DNA of 64,000 bases from Vibrio sp. SNU_ST1 (GTDB lineage: Bacteria > Pseudomonadota > Gammaproteobacteria > Enterobacterales > Vibrionaceae), in assembly GCF_030563405.1 (NCBI RefSeq), contig NZ_CP130749.1:1116001-1180000 (forward strand), in the 5' to 3' direction. Under the pieces are notes generated by a model that saw nothing but the letters and a program-made list of their open reading frames with translations, did not search any database and was not told the origin of the DNA. This document shows positions 9,346-17,486 of the stretch, piece after piece. The first letter of the stretch is position 1. Each line of letters opens with the position of its first letter. The translations under genes were made by a program, and so were the position numbers.

Positions 9346-10374
9346 TTAAAACGATACTTGGCTGTTCTGACCAATAACTACCTGAACACTATTTTCAACA
9401 GCATAGATTACAAAACCATCAGCAACCGGATCGGCATTGTCTTCATCACTGTCATGTTGTGCTGTACAGGTATAGCCTAAAGAGTAAGTACCTGGATCAA
9501 TGAAGCCCAGAGAAAACTCATAGTTCGTCTGCGCTTTATTCAATGTCACTGACGCTGAAGTGATCGGTTTTTTCTCCGCAGGACCACCAATTGGTGCCAT
9601 GTCAGCTTTAACGATGTCACCTTCATACAAATAAACCGATTGAACGAAGGTATTGTCATTTGTAGGGTTACAAGCTCCAAAAGTTGTTGTCGCTACAGTA
9701 CCTTCAATGTTTCCTGTCTCAACCGTATTGATAAGGCTCACAGACGTTCTTTGAATGGTGTAATCAGGGAGACTTGAACTGTTCTTTAAGCCGCGTCGCA
9801 GATCGAACTCAACAACAAAATCGTTACTCTGTTGGTTCACATTGAATGAGTTGTTAAAATACAGCACACCAGTGCTATCTTCTTTACCCACACCTTGCGG
9901 ACACGCACCTTCACCTTTCACAGTTAACTGACGGTTCGTATCATCGTTTTCTATAACGTAAGAAGGTGTTGTTGGGTGGTCACCATCATGGGCAAACACA
10001 CACAACTTATAACTGCCAACCGGGATGACCTCATTTTTGATCAAAGGAAGTGCATCGCTACCTTGGTAATCCAATAAATTAACACTAAGTGGAATAGGAT
10101 CCTCACCATCTGGCAATGGGTCACCGTTTTTGTCCACGTAGTTACCGTTTTCGTCCGTTTTATACACGTCATAAACCAATGGCGTACCTCCCTGCCCCGG
10201 AAGTAAAGCCACCTTACTGAATGTCACAGTGACGTCTTTCACATTATCAATGGGCGCATCACTTACGCTCAATGTAATGGGTGTCGTGCTGCTTGATGAA
10301 CCTGAATCACCGCCACAACCAACAAGCCCAGCCAGCACAAGGCTTGCTAAAGCGGTTTCCTTTAAATACTTCAT
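9346..10374 (-). CDS. DUF4382 lipoprotein
   Basis: Predicted lipoprotein of 342 residues with a lipobox LAGLVGC near residue 22, followed by a Gly/Ser-rich linker. The region TLSVSDAPIDNVKDVTVTF begins a DUF4382 domain, a beta-rich extracytoplasmic domain of unknown function. The ATG at 10374 with AGGA upstream is preferred over a GTG at 10395. It stands alone between a regulator and a small gene. The residue after the lipid cysteine is Gly rather than Asp, so outer-membrane sorting is likely. Function unknown. Confidence 0.82.
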   Translation of the reverse strand: MKYLKETALASLVLAGLVGCGGDSGSSSSTTPITLSVSDAPIDNVKDVTVTFSKVALLPGQGGTPLVYDVYKTDENGNYVDKNGDPLPDGEDPIPLSVNLLDYQGSDALPLIKNEVIPVGSYKLCVFAHDGDHPTTPSYVIENDDTNRQLTVKGEGACPQGVGKEDSTGVLYFNNSFNVNQQSNDFVVEFDLRRGLKNSSSLPDYTIQRTSVSLINTVETGNIEGTVATTTFGACNPTNDNTFVQSVYLYEGDIVKADMAPIGGPAEKKPITSASVTLNKAQTNYEFSLGFIDPGTYSLGYTCTAQHDSDEDNADPVADGFVIYAVENSVQVVIGQNSQVSF

Positions 10375-10395
10375 AATCAATTTCCTATAAATCAC

Positions 10396-10700
10396 TGCTC
10401 AATAAAGGGCTTATTTGAGTGCCCTCTTATTCTTTTCCTTAATGTGACTCATAGATAAACCGCGCTTATGGCCAAAATCAGTTAGCCCTGTTATTTAAGG
10501 CTTTCTTCATCCAAAAACTCTGTTCATCAAGGTGCACATATCAGGTCGCACATAGGTTAATTAAGTCTAGTAAGTAAATTGTCAGTAGTCGCACGTATTT
10601 GGCAAGGTTGCTGTCAATTGTGTTGAAATGATCGGTATGTATAGGGTCGGAGAGGATGATTTTAAGTAACTTGATCAAAGTGAATAATCGCCACCAAGAT
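10396..10700. other. Intergenic region without a visible gene
   Basis: About 300 bp upstream of the DUF4382 lipoprotein gene. No coding frame with a ribosome site was found on either strand. It presumably holds that gene's promoter, which I could not place with confidence. Confidence 0.5.
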
Positions 10701-10703
10701 CAA

Positions 10704-10751
10704 AAAAGGTCGTTAAGACAGCCTATTGCTGAACTTAAACGACCTTTTCAT
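10704..10751 (-). terminator. Intrinsic terminator after the DUF2999-like gene
   Basis: Stem AAAAGGTCGTT / AACGACCTTTT with a loop of about 20 bases, roughly 50 bp after the stop of the small minus-strand gene. The minus strand ends in a run of T. Confidence 0.7.
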
Positions 10752-10796
10752 TGAATTTTGATGAAGCTAAGACGATATCAGCTCAGTCAAACTCAC

Positions 10797-11048
10797 TTAT
10801 TTTTGAAGTTGCTCTTTAGCGGCTTCAACCTTAGAAAAATCTAGGCCAAGCTCTTCAACTGCTTCTTTGATTAGCGCAGGGTTTTGCATTACCTGACCCA
10901 TCAGCATTTGAAGCTTATCTTGTGGTAAACCAAGTTGGCTGATTGTCGCCATTGCTGCAAGAGGGTTCTCGGTCAACGTTTTGAATAGCTCGCTGATCTG
11001 CTCGTCGCTAATATTGTTCTCTTTCAACATTGCTAAAATCGGGTTCAT
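10797..11048 (-). CDS. Small helical protein, DUF2999-like
   Basis: An 83-residue predicted cytoplasmic protein, all helical with no cysteine, beginning MNPILAMLKENNISDEQISE. Length and composition match the DUF2999 family of small proteins common in Vibrio, as I recall it. Function unknown. It has its own terminator downstream and sits apart from its neighbours, so it is probably a single-gene unit. Confidence 0.75.
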   Translation of the reverse strand: MNPILAMLKENNISDEQISELFKTLTENPLAAMATISQLGLPQDKLQMLMGQVMQNPALIKEAVEELGLDFSKVEAAKEQLQK

Positions 11049-11177
11049 TTTTTTGCCTTTGAAACACTAAATTAAGTAGGAGCACAGCATACCATCTAGC
11101 TGTGCTCGATTGTACTAGCAAGTGACGCTTTGGTTTAACGCGAGCTGCGCTTTCTCAAACCCAAATAATGCTTGGGC

Positions 11178-12275
11178 TTAACGAGATTCCAGTGGGTAAG
11201 AGCGGTAGCTCCACATGCCATACGTTCTAAGAGCATCACGGTAGATGCCTAGAAGCTCACCACTGCTCGCTTTCTTAAGATCTTCTAGCGGCTTGTCTGG
11301 GTAAGAGACCGTATCGAAGGAAATGCCCTGAGGGCCCGTTTGCCAGCTAGCAATTTCAAACAGAGTTTGACCACGACGAACATGGCTTGCCGAGCTAATA
11401 ATAGTCGCGTGTTTAATATCATGACGAGCAAGCGCATAGCTACTGAACAAGGCATTACCTACCGTGCTGGTCGCGTAGTTCTCTTCAATGATACGATCTT
11501 TGCTTACCCCTTTTTCGATAAGCCAATCCGCCATTAACTTGCCTTCTGTCTTATGGTTCTTAGGCACGCCGCCGGTTAACACGATCATCGCGTCTGGGTT
11601 AGCTTTCGACATTGCTAATGTCGTTTCAAGACGTTCAATCAAGATTTCATGCATAGAACCATCAGGGTTAAGCGCGTAACCCAAAGTGACGATGGCACCG
11701 TGGTCACTCAACAGTCCCTTATCTGCAGACTCTTTAAGCGGTGTTTCTAACACGCGGTCGACCGTTGCAAAAATACGTTTGATGTCTTCTGCTTTACCTT
11801 TGTTCAGGCTTTCCAACTTCTCCATGTGCTTATTCGATTCACTTTCATTGCCTTCAAATCGCTGCCAAACCGCTAGATACGCATGAAGGTCGACATCGTC
11901 TGGCGCAACCGTCAGTGCTTGTTCAAACAACTCAATAGCGCGTTCTGCGTTCTTGTTGTAGATCTGAGCGTTCGCAGCCGAGATCAGCAAGTCCGTACGG
12001 TAAGGTTCCAGCTTGTACGCTTCTAACAATCGGTTAGTCACAATTTCCATGTTGCTTGGCATTTTAGCCGTGAAGCCCGCGTGAGAAATTCTTGCCGGAG
12101 ACTTAAACGCCTGCAACGCATCAAGAAGTAATTGGTCGACAACTTGTCGCTTAGTCACCAACTGCGCGTAATCTGCTGAAGCTTGTACTGCGCCATCGTT
12201 AGCGGCAAAAGAATAAGGTGTTGCGCCAAAAGCGAGCATGCCACCAAGAGCGAGGGCGATAATGTTCTTTTTCAT
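11178..12275 (-). CDS. YdcF/ElyC-type DUF218 protein with helical repeats
   Basis: The 365-residue product has a signal peptide (cleavage near residue 24, SFA-AND). Residues about 80-150 are TPR-like (AANAQIYNKNAERAIELFEQALTVAPDDVDLHAYLAVW). A C-terminal DUF218 domain starts near residue 190, with GAIVTLGYALNPDGS, VLTGGVP and the NYATSTVGNALF/ISSASHVRRG blocks. DUF218 proteins (YdcF, SanA, ElyC) have a Rossmann-like fold linked to envelope or cell-wall functions. Here the whole protein appears to be periplasmic, unlike membrane-anchored SanA. The exact role is not known. Confidence 0.8.
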   Translation of the reverse strand: MKKNIIALALGGMLAFGATPYSFAANDGAVQASADYAQLVTKRQVVDQLLLDALQAFKSPARISHAGFTAKMPSNMEIVTNRLLEAYKLEPYRTDLLISAANAQIYNKNAERAIELFEQALTVAPDDVDLHAYLAVWQRFEGNESESNKHMEKLESLNKGKAEDIKRIFATVDRVLETPLKESADKGLLSDHGAIVTLGYALNPDGSMHEILIERLETTLAMSKANPDAMIVLTGGVPKNHKTEGKLMADWLIEKGVSKDRIIEENYATSTVGNALFSSYALARHDIKHATIISSASHVRRGQTLFEIASWQTGPQGISFDTVSYPDKPLEDLKKASSGELLGIYRDALRTYGMWSYRSYPLESR

Positions 12276-12771
12276 GGAAAGATCCTGTGTCGTTAAGTGT
12301 TCACATCAGATTTGCTCCCCAATGTAAGCCCCCAAGATTAAAAAACCGTGAAGCACACCTGAATCTACAACGTTTATATTCATTTGTTGCATAAGGTATG
12401 GCAACAGATCACGATTTTGAACTTACCAATAAGCCTGTGTATTCAGATAATTCTGGTTTAAACCAGTGCTCAACGTTTTGTTGGAATATCTGACTGGGGA
12501 TTTCATACGCCCTATCCCGCCACAAACCACCCATAACAAATCCGAACTCCACATAAAACAACGTATCAAAGAAGCAACTCTAAGCTAATTTTTTCAACAA
12601 TTTAAAATTCAACACACTGAATCGCGCGATTTTACCCCTCGTTCAAATAACGAGGTCTTCAACACATAGATTTGGAATGTGAGTCTGCAGATTTTCAAAT
12701 AACTCAAAACCAATCATTAAACGATCGTTCAAGTGGTGCTTTAATGAATTACCAATACAAGGAGTTACCCC
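12276..12771. other. Long intergenic region between divergent genes
   Basis: About 500 bp separate the DUF218 gene (minus) from the glutathione transferase gene (plus). No convincing coding frame is present. The only notable site is a perfect 10-bp palindrome, AACGATCGTT at 12720-12729, about 45 bp before the transferase start. It could be an operator for a TetR- or MarR-type repressor; no regulator gene is adjacent. Confidence 0.45.
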
Positions 12772-13446
12772 ATGCTTAAGTTCTATTTTCACCAAACACC
12801 AAACCCAATGAAGATCGCTCTGTTTCTAGAAGAGACAGGCCTAGATTTTGAACTTGTTCCTGTTGATACCTTAAAAGGCGAGCAACACACGCCAGAATAT
12901 CGTTTAATCAATCCAAATGGCAAAACGCCTGCGATTGAAGACGAAGGACAACGTGTATTCGACTCTAACGCTATCCTACTGTACCTATCTGAGAAAACAG
13001 GCAAGCTTGGGGGACAACCAGAAGACAGAGCCGAACTGCTATCTTGGATGATGTTTATCGCGAGCGGCCTTGGCCCTTATTCAGGTCAATCGGTACACTT
13101 CCGTCATGCTGCTCCAGCAGGGTTAGATTACGCTGTGAACCGTTACCTACGTGAAGCGCAACGTCACTACGAAGTGCTAGAGAAACATATGGAAGGTCGT
13201 GAGTTTATCGTCGGAAATGAGTACACCATTGTCGATGTCGCGGCATGGGGTTGGATTGATAAAGCACCTTTCGTGCTTGGTGAAGAAGGCCTAGAACCTT
13301 ACCCGAATTTGAAGCGCTGGTTCGATGCAATCAACACTCGCCCAGCTGCACTTCGCGCTCGCGAAACCAGCAAAGACGTTGAATTTAAAACCGAACGTGA
13401 TGAAGAAGCGAAACGAGCACTGTTTCCTTCGAATTATGCGAAGTAG
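12772..13446 (+). CDS. Glutathione S-transferase family protein
   Basis: Cytosolic enzyme of 224 residues with an N-terminal thioredoxin-fold domain (about 1-78) and a helical C-terminal domain. The glutathione-binding cis-proline and Glu/Ser motif are visible (INPNGKTPAIED ... VFDSNAILLYLSE), and the C-terminal fold motif is YTIVDVAAWGW. It resembles the bacterial YfcG/YghU (nu-class) group, whose members act as disulfide-bond reductases or peroxidases; the substrate is not known here. A good ribosome site (AAGGAG) precedes the ATG. The gene ends before a terminator. Confidence 0.88.
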   Translation: MLKFYFHQTPNPMKIALFLEETGLDFELVPVDTLKGEQHTPEYRLINPNGKTPAIEDEGQRVFDSNAILLYLSEKTGKLGGQPEDRAELLSWMMFIASGLGPYSGQSVHFRHAAPAGLDYAVNRYLREAQRHYEVLEKHMEGREFIVGNEYTIVDVAAWGWIDKAPFVLGEEGLEPYPNLKRWFDAINTRPAALRARETSKDVEFKTERDEEAKRALFPSNYAK

Positions 13447-13482
13447 AAAAATTGAACGTTAATAGTTTAAGTCTCAAATAGA

Positions 13483-13507
13483 GAGAGCCGTTCACAATGC
13501 GGCTCTT
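13483..13507 (+). terminator. Intrinsic terminator after the transferase gene
   Basis: Stem GAGAGCCG / CGGCTCTTC with a 9-base loop, 40 bp after the stop. The following T-run is short, so efficiency is uncertain. Confidence 0.6.
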
Positions 13508-13802
13508 CGTTATAAAAATTCAAAATTCATGCATATTGGATTTAAGAACAGCTATGAACGTAGGGTTATAAAAGCATAAAGATCTTAGCTGGAGGCTCCG
13601 TTTCATTTTCCCAAACCCTTTATCTACGATTTATGGATTTATACCTAACAAATCCCACATATCAACGAGCCCAATTAGCCCATGAAAGGGATGTGAGATC
13701 CTCCTCACTCATAATGATTTAGTTAAAATCACTATTCATTTAGTCTATTTTTTTTTCTTACACCAGTAGAATTTAAAACAAATTAAATCGGGTGTTAAAA
13801 CA

Positions 13803-15026
13803 ATGAGTGACAAGAAAAGTATTTTTCCAGAAGGTTCAATGGCTCATGAGGCTGAACTAACTAACAGATCAGCGATTAACTCTAATGCTGATGAGGACAC
13901 ATTTTTCCCAAAAACTTCTATGGCTTACCAGAACGAAGTCACAGCATCTCGTATTACACCAGGGATGGGGCAAGGCTTTTTACCACCCTTAAAGAAGTCT
14001 GGTTACATGCAGGCAACAACACAACAAAATGCGCCGACTCAAACTGCAAACATCGCCCCAGAAAATATGTATTGGCCTCCATATAATTTTACTGAAGGGG
14101 AATACATTAATACTAAGGTACTACCTGACAACACGTTAAGGACGCAATTACAAAAAAATCACACTGAAGTGATGCTTTTGACGTTAGAAGAAGCGTTTAA
14201 AGTACTCCAAAGTTGGGGTTGGATGGACACTAAAGATACTTGGAAATCAATCACTACCTCAACCGGAGCGCAAGTGATGATTAATTACGGAGTAAATGGA
14301 AAAGATGTTGTGACCACTTCAATGGTCATCGCACAATTTAATATTCATGGTCTAAAAGCTACGAAATTAGGATTAAAGGCTACTTTTGGCATGAAGATGT
14401 CAATGTATTTTAACAAAATCGGCACAGAGATGATCAGCCTGTCTGGTTACTCAGGTTTAAGGAGGATACTGACCGGGACAACTTACAGATTAGACAACCC
14501 CAAAATAGTACAGCTAGGAATTGGAAAATATGGTCTCGCTAATTCAATTAAATCAGGTACGATTCTAACGTTTTACGTAGCTGCTGGCTTTAGGGTTATT
14601 GACTATATATTTAATGATGAGGTTTATTTGACGACTCTTATTGGCTCCTTGGCTACTGATATTGTGAAAATTGGAATAGCTTCGTTAGTGGCTAGTATAG
14701 CTGGAGCGATTGCATTAGCAGCAACATCTTTCGTTGCGGCTCATTTAGCCGCAGTGGTAGTTGTTGGCACTCTCGCTGCATTTGCACTTAATGAATTAGA
14801 TGAACACTATGGAATAACTCCACAGGTTATTGAGTTGTTGGAAAAAGCTCAACAAGAAGCAGTAAAAAAAGGCAGAGAGCTGCAAAGGGAAATAAAGAAC
14901 GGAATATTAGACACGACTGAAATGCTTATCGAGGGTACTCTAGAAACGGGTAAAAAAGTCATCGAAGCTGAGCTAAAGCGTTTCATCAAAAGATCCATTA
15001 ACGAGTTAGTTTTTAAACCAATATGA
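13803..15026 (+). CDS. Putative membrane-disrupting toxin/effector
   Basis: I do not recognise a named family with certainty. The 407-residue product has no signal peptide. Its N-terminus holds two copies of one motif, SIFPEGSMAHEAELT (6-20) and TFFPKTSMAYQNEVT (33-47), followed by a low-complexity linker (about 60-85). Near the C-terminus a long hydrophobic hairpin (about 285-330) runs into ELDEHYGIT and a charged amphipathic helix of about 60 residues. This layout resembles pore-forming bacteriocins and membrane-disrupting type VI effectors such as the Tme group. The stop overlaps the next start (ATGA), and that gene encodes a small membrane protein, as expected of immunity. The DNA is AT-rich compared with neighbours, suggesting transfer. 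The ribosome site is weak. No vgrG, hcp or PAAR gene is nearby. Confidence 0.6.
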   Translation: MSDKKSIFPEGSMAHEAELTNRSAINSNADEDTFFPKTSMAYQNEVTASRITPGMGQGFLPPLKKSGYMQATTQQNAPTQTANIAPENMYWPPYNFTEGEYINTKVLPDNTLRTQLQKNHTEVMLLTLEEAFKVLQSWGWMDTKDTWKSITTSTGAQVMINYGVNGKDVVTTSMVIAQFNIHGLKATKLGLKATFGMKMSMYFNKIGTEMISLSGYSGLRRILTGTTYRLDNPKIVQLGIGKYGLANSIKSGTILTFYVAAGFRVIDYIFNDEVYLTTLIGSLATDIVKIGIASLVASIAGAIALAATSFVAAHLAAVVVVGTLAAFALNELDEHYGITPQVIELLEKAQQEAVKKGRELQREIKNGILDTTEMLIEGTLETGKKVIEAELKRFIKRSINELVFKPI

Positions 15027-15469
15027 ATATAAAACCCTTTGTAAATAAACTTAAAAGAGTTTGCACCCTCGTAGCAGGAGTCATAATTTTTGCGACTATC
15101 ACTGTGTACGCACTCTATACGGGATGCTTAAATATTTTAGAGTTTGGGCAGCCTATAGGTGAGGTCGAAACATACTCACGATTCAACTTATCCCTTTTTC
15201 CTATGGGAATTTTTACACTTGTAATGACCATTATAAGTATTTTCTATATTATTACAGGGGAACGTTGGGAAGACAGATATGGTGGAGTGCTACCATTATC
15301 TTCATTAGTATTCGTCGGAATTGCGTTAATTTTAACACTCATGACCCCTTCGATTTACGAGTCAAAGTATGAAGAGGCAGGCCTCAAAGCATGCTCTGGT
15401 ATTCCAACGTCTTACCTTCCTTTTTTGGGTAAGAAATTTGCCGTTGAACCATCACTTTGCAGAAAATAA
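15023..15469 (+). CDS. Small membrane protein, probable immunity protein (DUF1240-like)
   Basis: A 148-residue protein with about three membrane helices (near 13-33, 57-78 and 90-110) and a short extracytoplasmic tail with two cysteines (ACSGIPTSYLP ... EPSLCRK). The overall plan and the C-terminal LC ending recall DUF1240 membrane proteins, some of which accompany pore-forming toxins. Its ATG overlaps the stop of the toxin-like gene in ATGA, so the two are translationally coupled. The inferred role is to block the pore-forming domain of the upstream protein in the inner membrane. The DUF1240 link is from memory and is moderate only. Confidence 0.55.
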   Translation: MNIKPFVNKLKRVCTLVAGVIIFATITVYALYTGCLNILEFGQPIGEVETYSRFNLSLFPMGIFTLVMTIISIFYIITGERWEDRYGGVLPLSSLVFVGIALILTLMTPSIYESKYEEAGLKACSGIPTSYLPFLGKKFAVEPSLCRK

Positions 15470-15505
15470 CGATACGTATTGAGCTGTCTAACAACCACAC
15501 AAAAA

Positions 15506-15527
15506 AAGAGCCGCAAAAGCGGCTCTT
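15506..15527. terminator. Bidirectional terminator between immunity gene and guaC
   Basis: Stem AAGAGCCGC / GCGGCTCTT with an AAAA loop. The minus side continues TTTTTTTG, so it is a strong terminator for guaC, and it also closes the plus-strand pair. Confidence 0.85.
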
Positions 15528-15556
15528 GATTTTCAAACTATTCGAACTCGTTCAGA

Positions 15557-16600
15557 TTACTCTTTACCGAATACGTTGTTCTCTTGCTCTTGTACACGGA
15601 TGAAAGTCGTACGCTTAGTTAGCTCTTTAAGCTTTGCTGCGCCTACGTATGTACAAGTTGAACGTACACCGCCAAGGATGTCAGAGATAGTGTTGTGAAC
15701 TGAACCACGGAACGGAAGTAAAACAGTTTTACCTTCTGCAGCACGGTACTTAGCAACACCACCTGAGTGCTTGTCCATGGCCGACTGTGAAGACATGCCG
15801 TAGAACTTCATGTATTGCTTACCGTCTTGCTCTACTACTTCACCGCCTGACTCAGAGTGACCAGCTAGCATGCCGCCTAGCATTACGAAGTCAGCACCGC
15901 CGCCGAACGCTTTAGATACGTCACCCGCACATGAACAGCCACCGTCACCGATGATCATGCCGCCAAGGCCGTGTGCTGCGTCGCCACACTCGATGATTGC
16001 AGAAAGTTGAGGGTAACCTACACCTGTTTTAACACGAGTAGTACAAACAGAACCAGGGCCGATACCAACCTTAACAATGTCTGCGCCAGCTAGAATTAGC
16101 TCTTCAACCATGTCACCCGTTACAACGTTACCTGCAGAGATAACTTTAGTCGGGAATTCAGCACGTACTTTTTGTACGAACTCAACAAGGTGCTCTGAGT
16201 AGCCGTTAGCGATATCAATACAGATAAATACAAACTCTTCGCTAAGAGCCATGATTTTCTTAACTTTCTCGAACTCAGCTTCAGACGTACCTGTTGAAAC
16301 AAATACGTTGTTCAGTGTTTTCTTGTCTGCTGTTTTAGCGAACTCAGCCCACTGCTCTACTGTGTAGTGCTTGTGTACTGCAGTCATAACACCGTGCTCT
16401 GCTAGAGCAGCTGCCATTTCAAAGCTTGCTACCGAATCCATGTTCGCTGCAATTACTGGAGTACCAGACCATTGACGACCACTATGCTTGAATGTAAAAT
16501 CGCGGGTTAACTCAACTTGAGAACGGCTTTTGAGAGTAGAACGCTTCGGGCGGAATAGTACATCTTTGAAGCCTAACTTAAGTTCTTGTTCGATACGCAT
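15557..16600 (-). CDS. guaC: GMP reductase GuaC
   Basis: GuaC converts GMP to IMP with NADPH and ammonia release, linking guanine to adenine nucleotide pools. The product is 347 residues, the exact E. coli length. It starts MRIEQELKLGFKDVLF and carries the catalytic loop GPGSVCTTRVKTGVGYPQ (Cys near 186), the IMP-binding GDGGCSCAGDV and the GGMLAGH segments. The start at 16600 is preferred over upstream in-frame codons, because AGGA lies nine bases before it and the longer frame runs through the leader hairpins. It is transcribed alone, with a notable leader (see the entry at 16644-16714). Confidence 0.96.
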   Translation of the reverse strand: MRIEQELKLGFKDVLFRPKRSTLKSRSQVELTRDFTFKHSGRQWSGTPVIAANMDSVASFEMAAALAEHGVMTAVHKHYTVEQWAEFAKTADKKTLNNVFVSTGTSEAEFEKVKKIMALSEEFVFICIDIANGYSEHLVEFVQKVRAEFPTKVISAGNVVTGDMVEELILAGADIVKVGIGPGSVCTTRVKTGVGYPQLSAIIECGDAAHGLGGMIIGDGGCSCAGDVSKAFGGGADFVMLGGMLAGHSESGGEVVEQDGKQYMKFYGMSSQSAMDKHSGGVAKYRAAEGKTVLLPFRGSVHNTISDILGGVRSTCTYVGAAKLKELTKRTTFIRVQEQENNVFGKE

Positions 16601-16643
16601 GATAATTTGTCCTGTAATCATATTACGTGTCGTGCGTTTTCGG

Positions 16644-16714
16644 TAAGCGTTGGCAGACGCTTTACTGAGTTTCGGACACAAAAAAACCGGAGCGTTGGCA
16701 GACGCTCCGGTTTT
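16644..16714 (-). promoter_or_regulatory. guaC leader with twin hairpins sharing one loop
   Basis: On the minus strand a 13-bp stem (16683-16695/16702-16714) with loop CTGCCA is followed by TTTTTTTG, the form of an intrinsic terminator at the very 5-prime end of the guaC transcript. A second, weaker hairpin (about 16643-16665) contains the same 16-mer AGCGTCTGCCAACGCT, exactly 45 bp away. Both therefore present an identical hexaloop. This suggests attenuation, a protein or ligand binding pair, or a small RNA released from the 5-prime end. I know of no described guaC riboswitch of this shape. Confidence 0.6.
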
Positions 16715-16718
16715 CAGC

Positions 16719-16746
16719 ATTATAGGTCGTAATTTAGTAACAGCAA
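16719..16746 (-). promoter_or_regulatory. guaC promoter candidate
   Basis: On the minus strand TTGCTG (16741-16746), a 16-bp spacer and a perfect TATAAT (16719-16724). Transcription would begin around 16712, at the foot of the first leader hairpin. Confidence 0.65.
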
Positions 16747-16884
16747 GTCTGATATTTCACTTTTTTTTATGCTATCCTCTCGAAGATTCCATACCTGCTA
16801 AAACCTCCCTTTCGCTACTTCCCTACTAAATTCTTACTAATTAATAACTTAGCCAAACATTCACGCAAACGCTGTCGGTTTGTT

Positions 16885-16900
16885 GCGCAATCGTTTTCTT
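16885..16900. promoter_or_regulatory. PurR-box-like sequence
   Basis: GCGCAATCGTTTTCTT matches the PurR consensus ANGCAANCGNTTNCNT at all fixed positions except the first. It lies about 150 bp upstream of the guaC -35. The distance is large for direct repression, so the target is uncertain. Confidence 0.4.
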
Positions 16901-17202
16901 CCATATATCACTCAATACCCACCACGTTACTCAAAACCGCAAAGAAAGTGCCTCGAAATCACATAAAAATCACACTTTTATCCAACAAAAAAATGTCTTT
17001 TTTCTTAAATAAATTCGTTTTTTTCCAAAAATTTATTTGTTTTCGAGCAAACCCGGCAATCTCATCACCTTGTCAGTTAGTCCTAACTTGGAAAAGCATG
17101 ATGTCATTGGTTCAATCTAGAGGTCGATATTCACTTAGTTTCGATAATTCACAGCGAACGTTCTACTAAATCCCACACTAAAGTCGGCACTTTATAAACT
17201 AC

Positions 17203-17339
17203 CCACTCTCAAAAACGCGCTGCTTTATTGCATTGTTGTCCATCAGGTTGGATTTATTCAGCAAAGAACTTCGAACAAATTGAATGGGGTAACCTGAAAA
17301 ACTGCGTAGATACGAGAGTTAGCGTTATTGAGAGTTGGC
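17203..17339. other. Element bounded by inverted repeats in the guaC-PAS gap
   Basis: The ends CCACTCTCAAAAACGC and GCGTTATTGAGAGTTGG form an imperfect inverted repeat enclosing about 105 bp without a coding frame. It may be a small mobile-type repeat or the body of a structured RNA that ends at the terminator 60 bp downstream. The rest of the 16.7-17.4 kb gap shows only AT-rich sequence. Confidence 0.35.
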
Positions 17340-17396
17340 GGTACATAGACTTAATAGTTCAAAGCCTAAAATGACTGATTTGAAGAGTAGACAACA

Positions 17397-17431
17397 AAAA
17401 ATGGCTAAGGTGATTAACCTTAGCCATTTTT
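17397..17431. terminator. Strong bidirectional intrinsic terminator
   Basis: Perfect 15-bp stem AAAAATGGCTAAGGT / ACCTTAGCCATTTTT with loop GATTA. On the minus strand it closes the PAS/response-regulator pair, whose last stop is 55 bp upstream. On the plus strand it could end a short unannotated RNA. Confidence 0.85.
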
Positions 17432-17486
17432 ATTCGATGTTTTGAATTGTTCTTTACAAGCTATGAGTATCGAATTAAGACAGGTG

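Noticed and set aside
16948..17169. 73-codon plus-strand frame in the guaC-PAS gap
   Set aside because: Phe/Lys-rich product of an AT-rich stretch with no ribosome site or family pattern.
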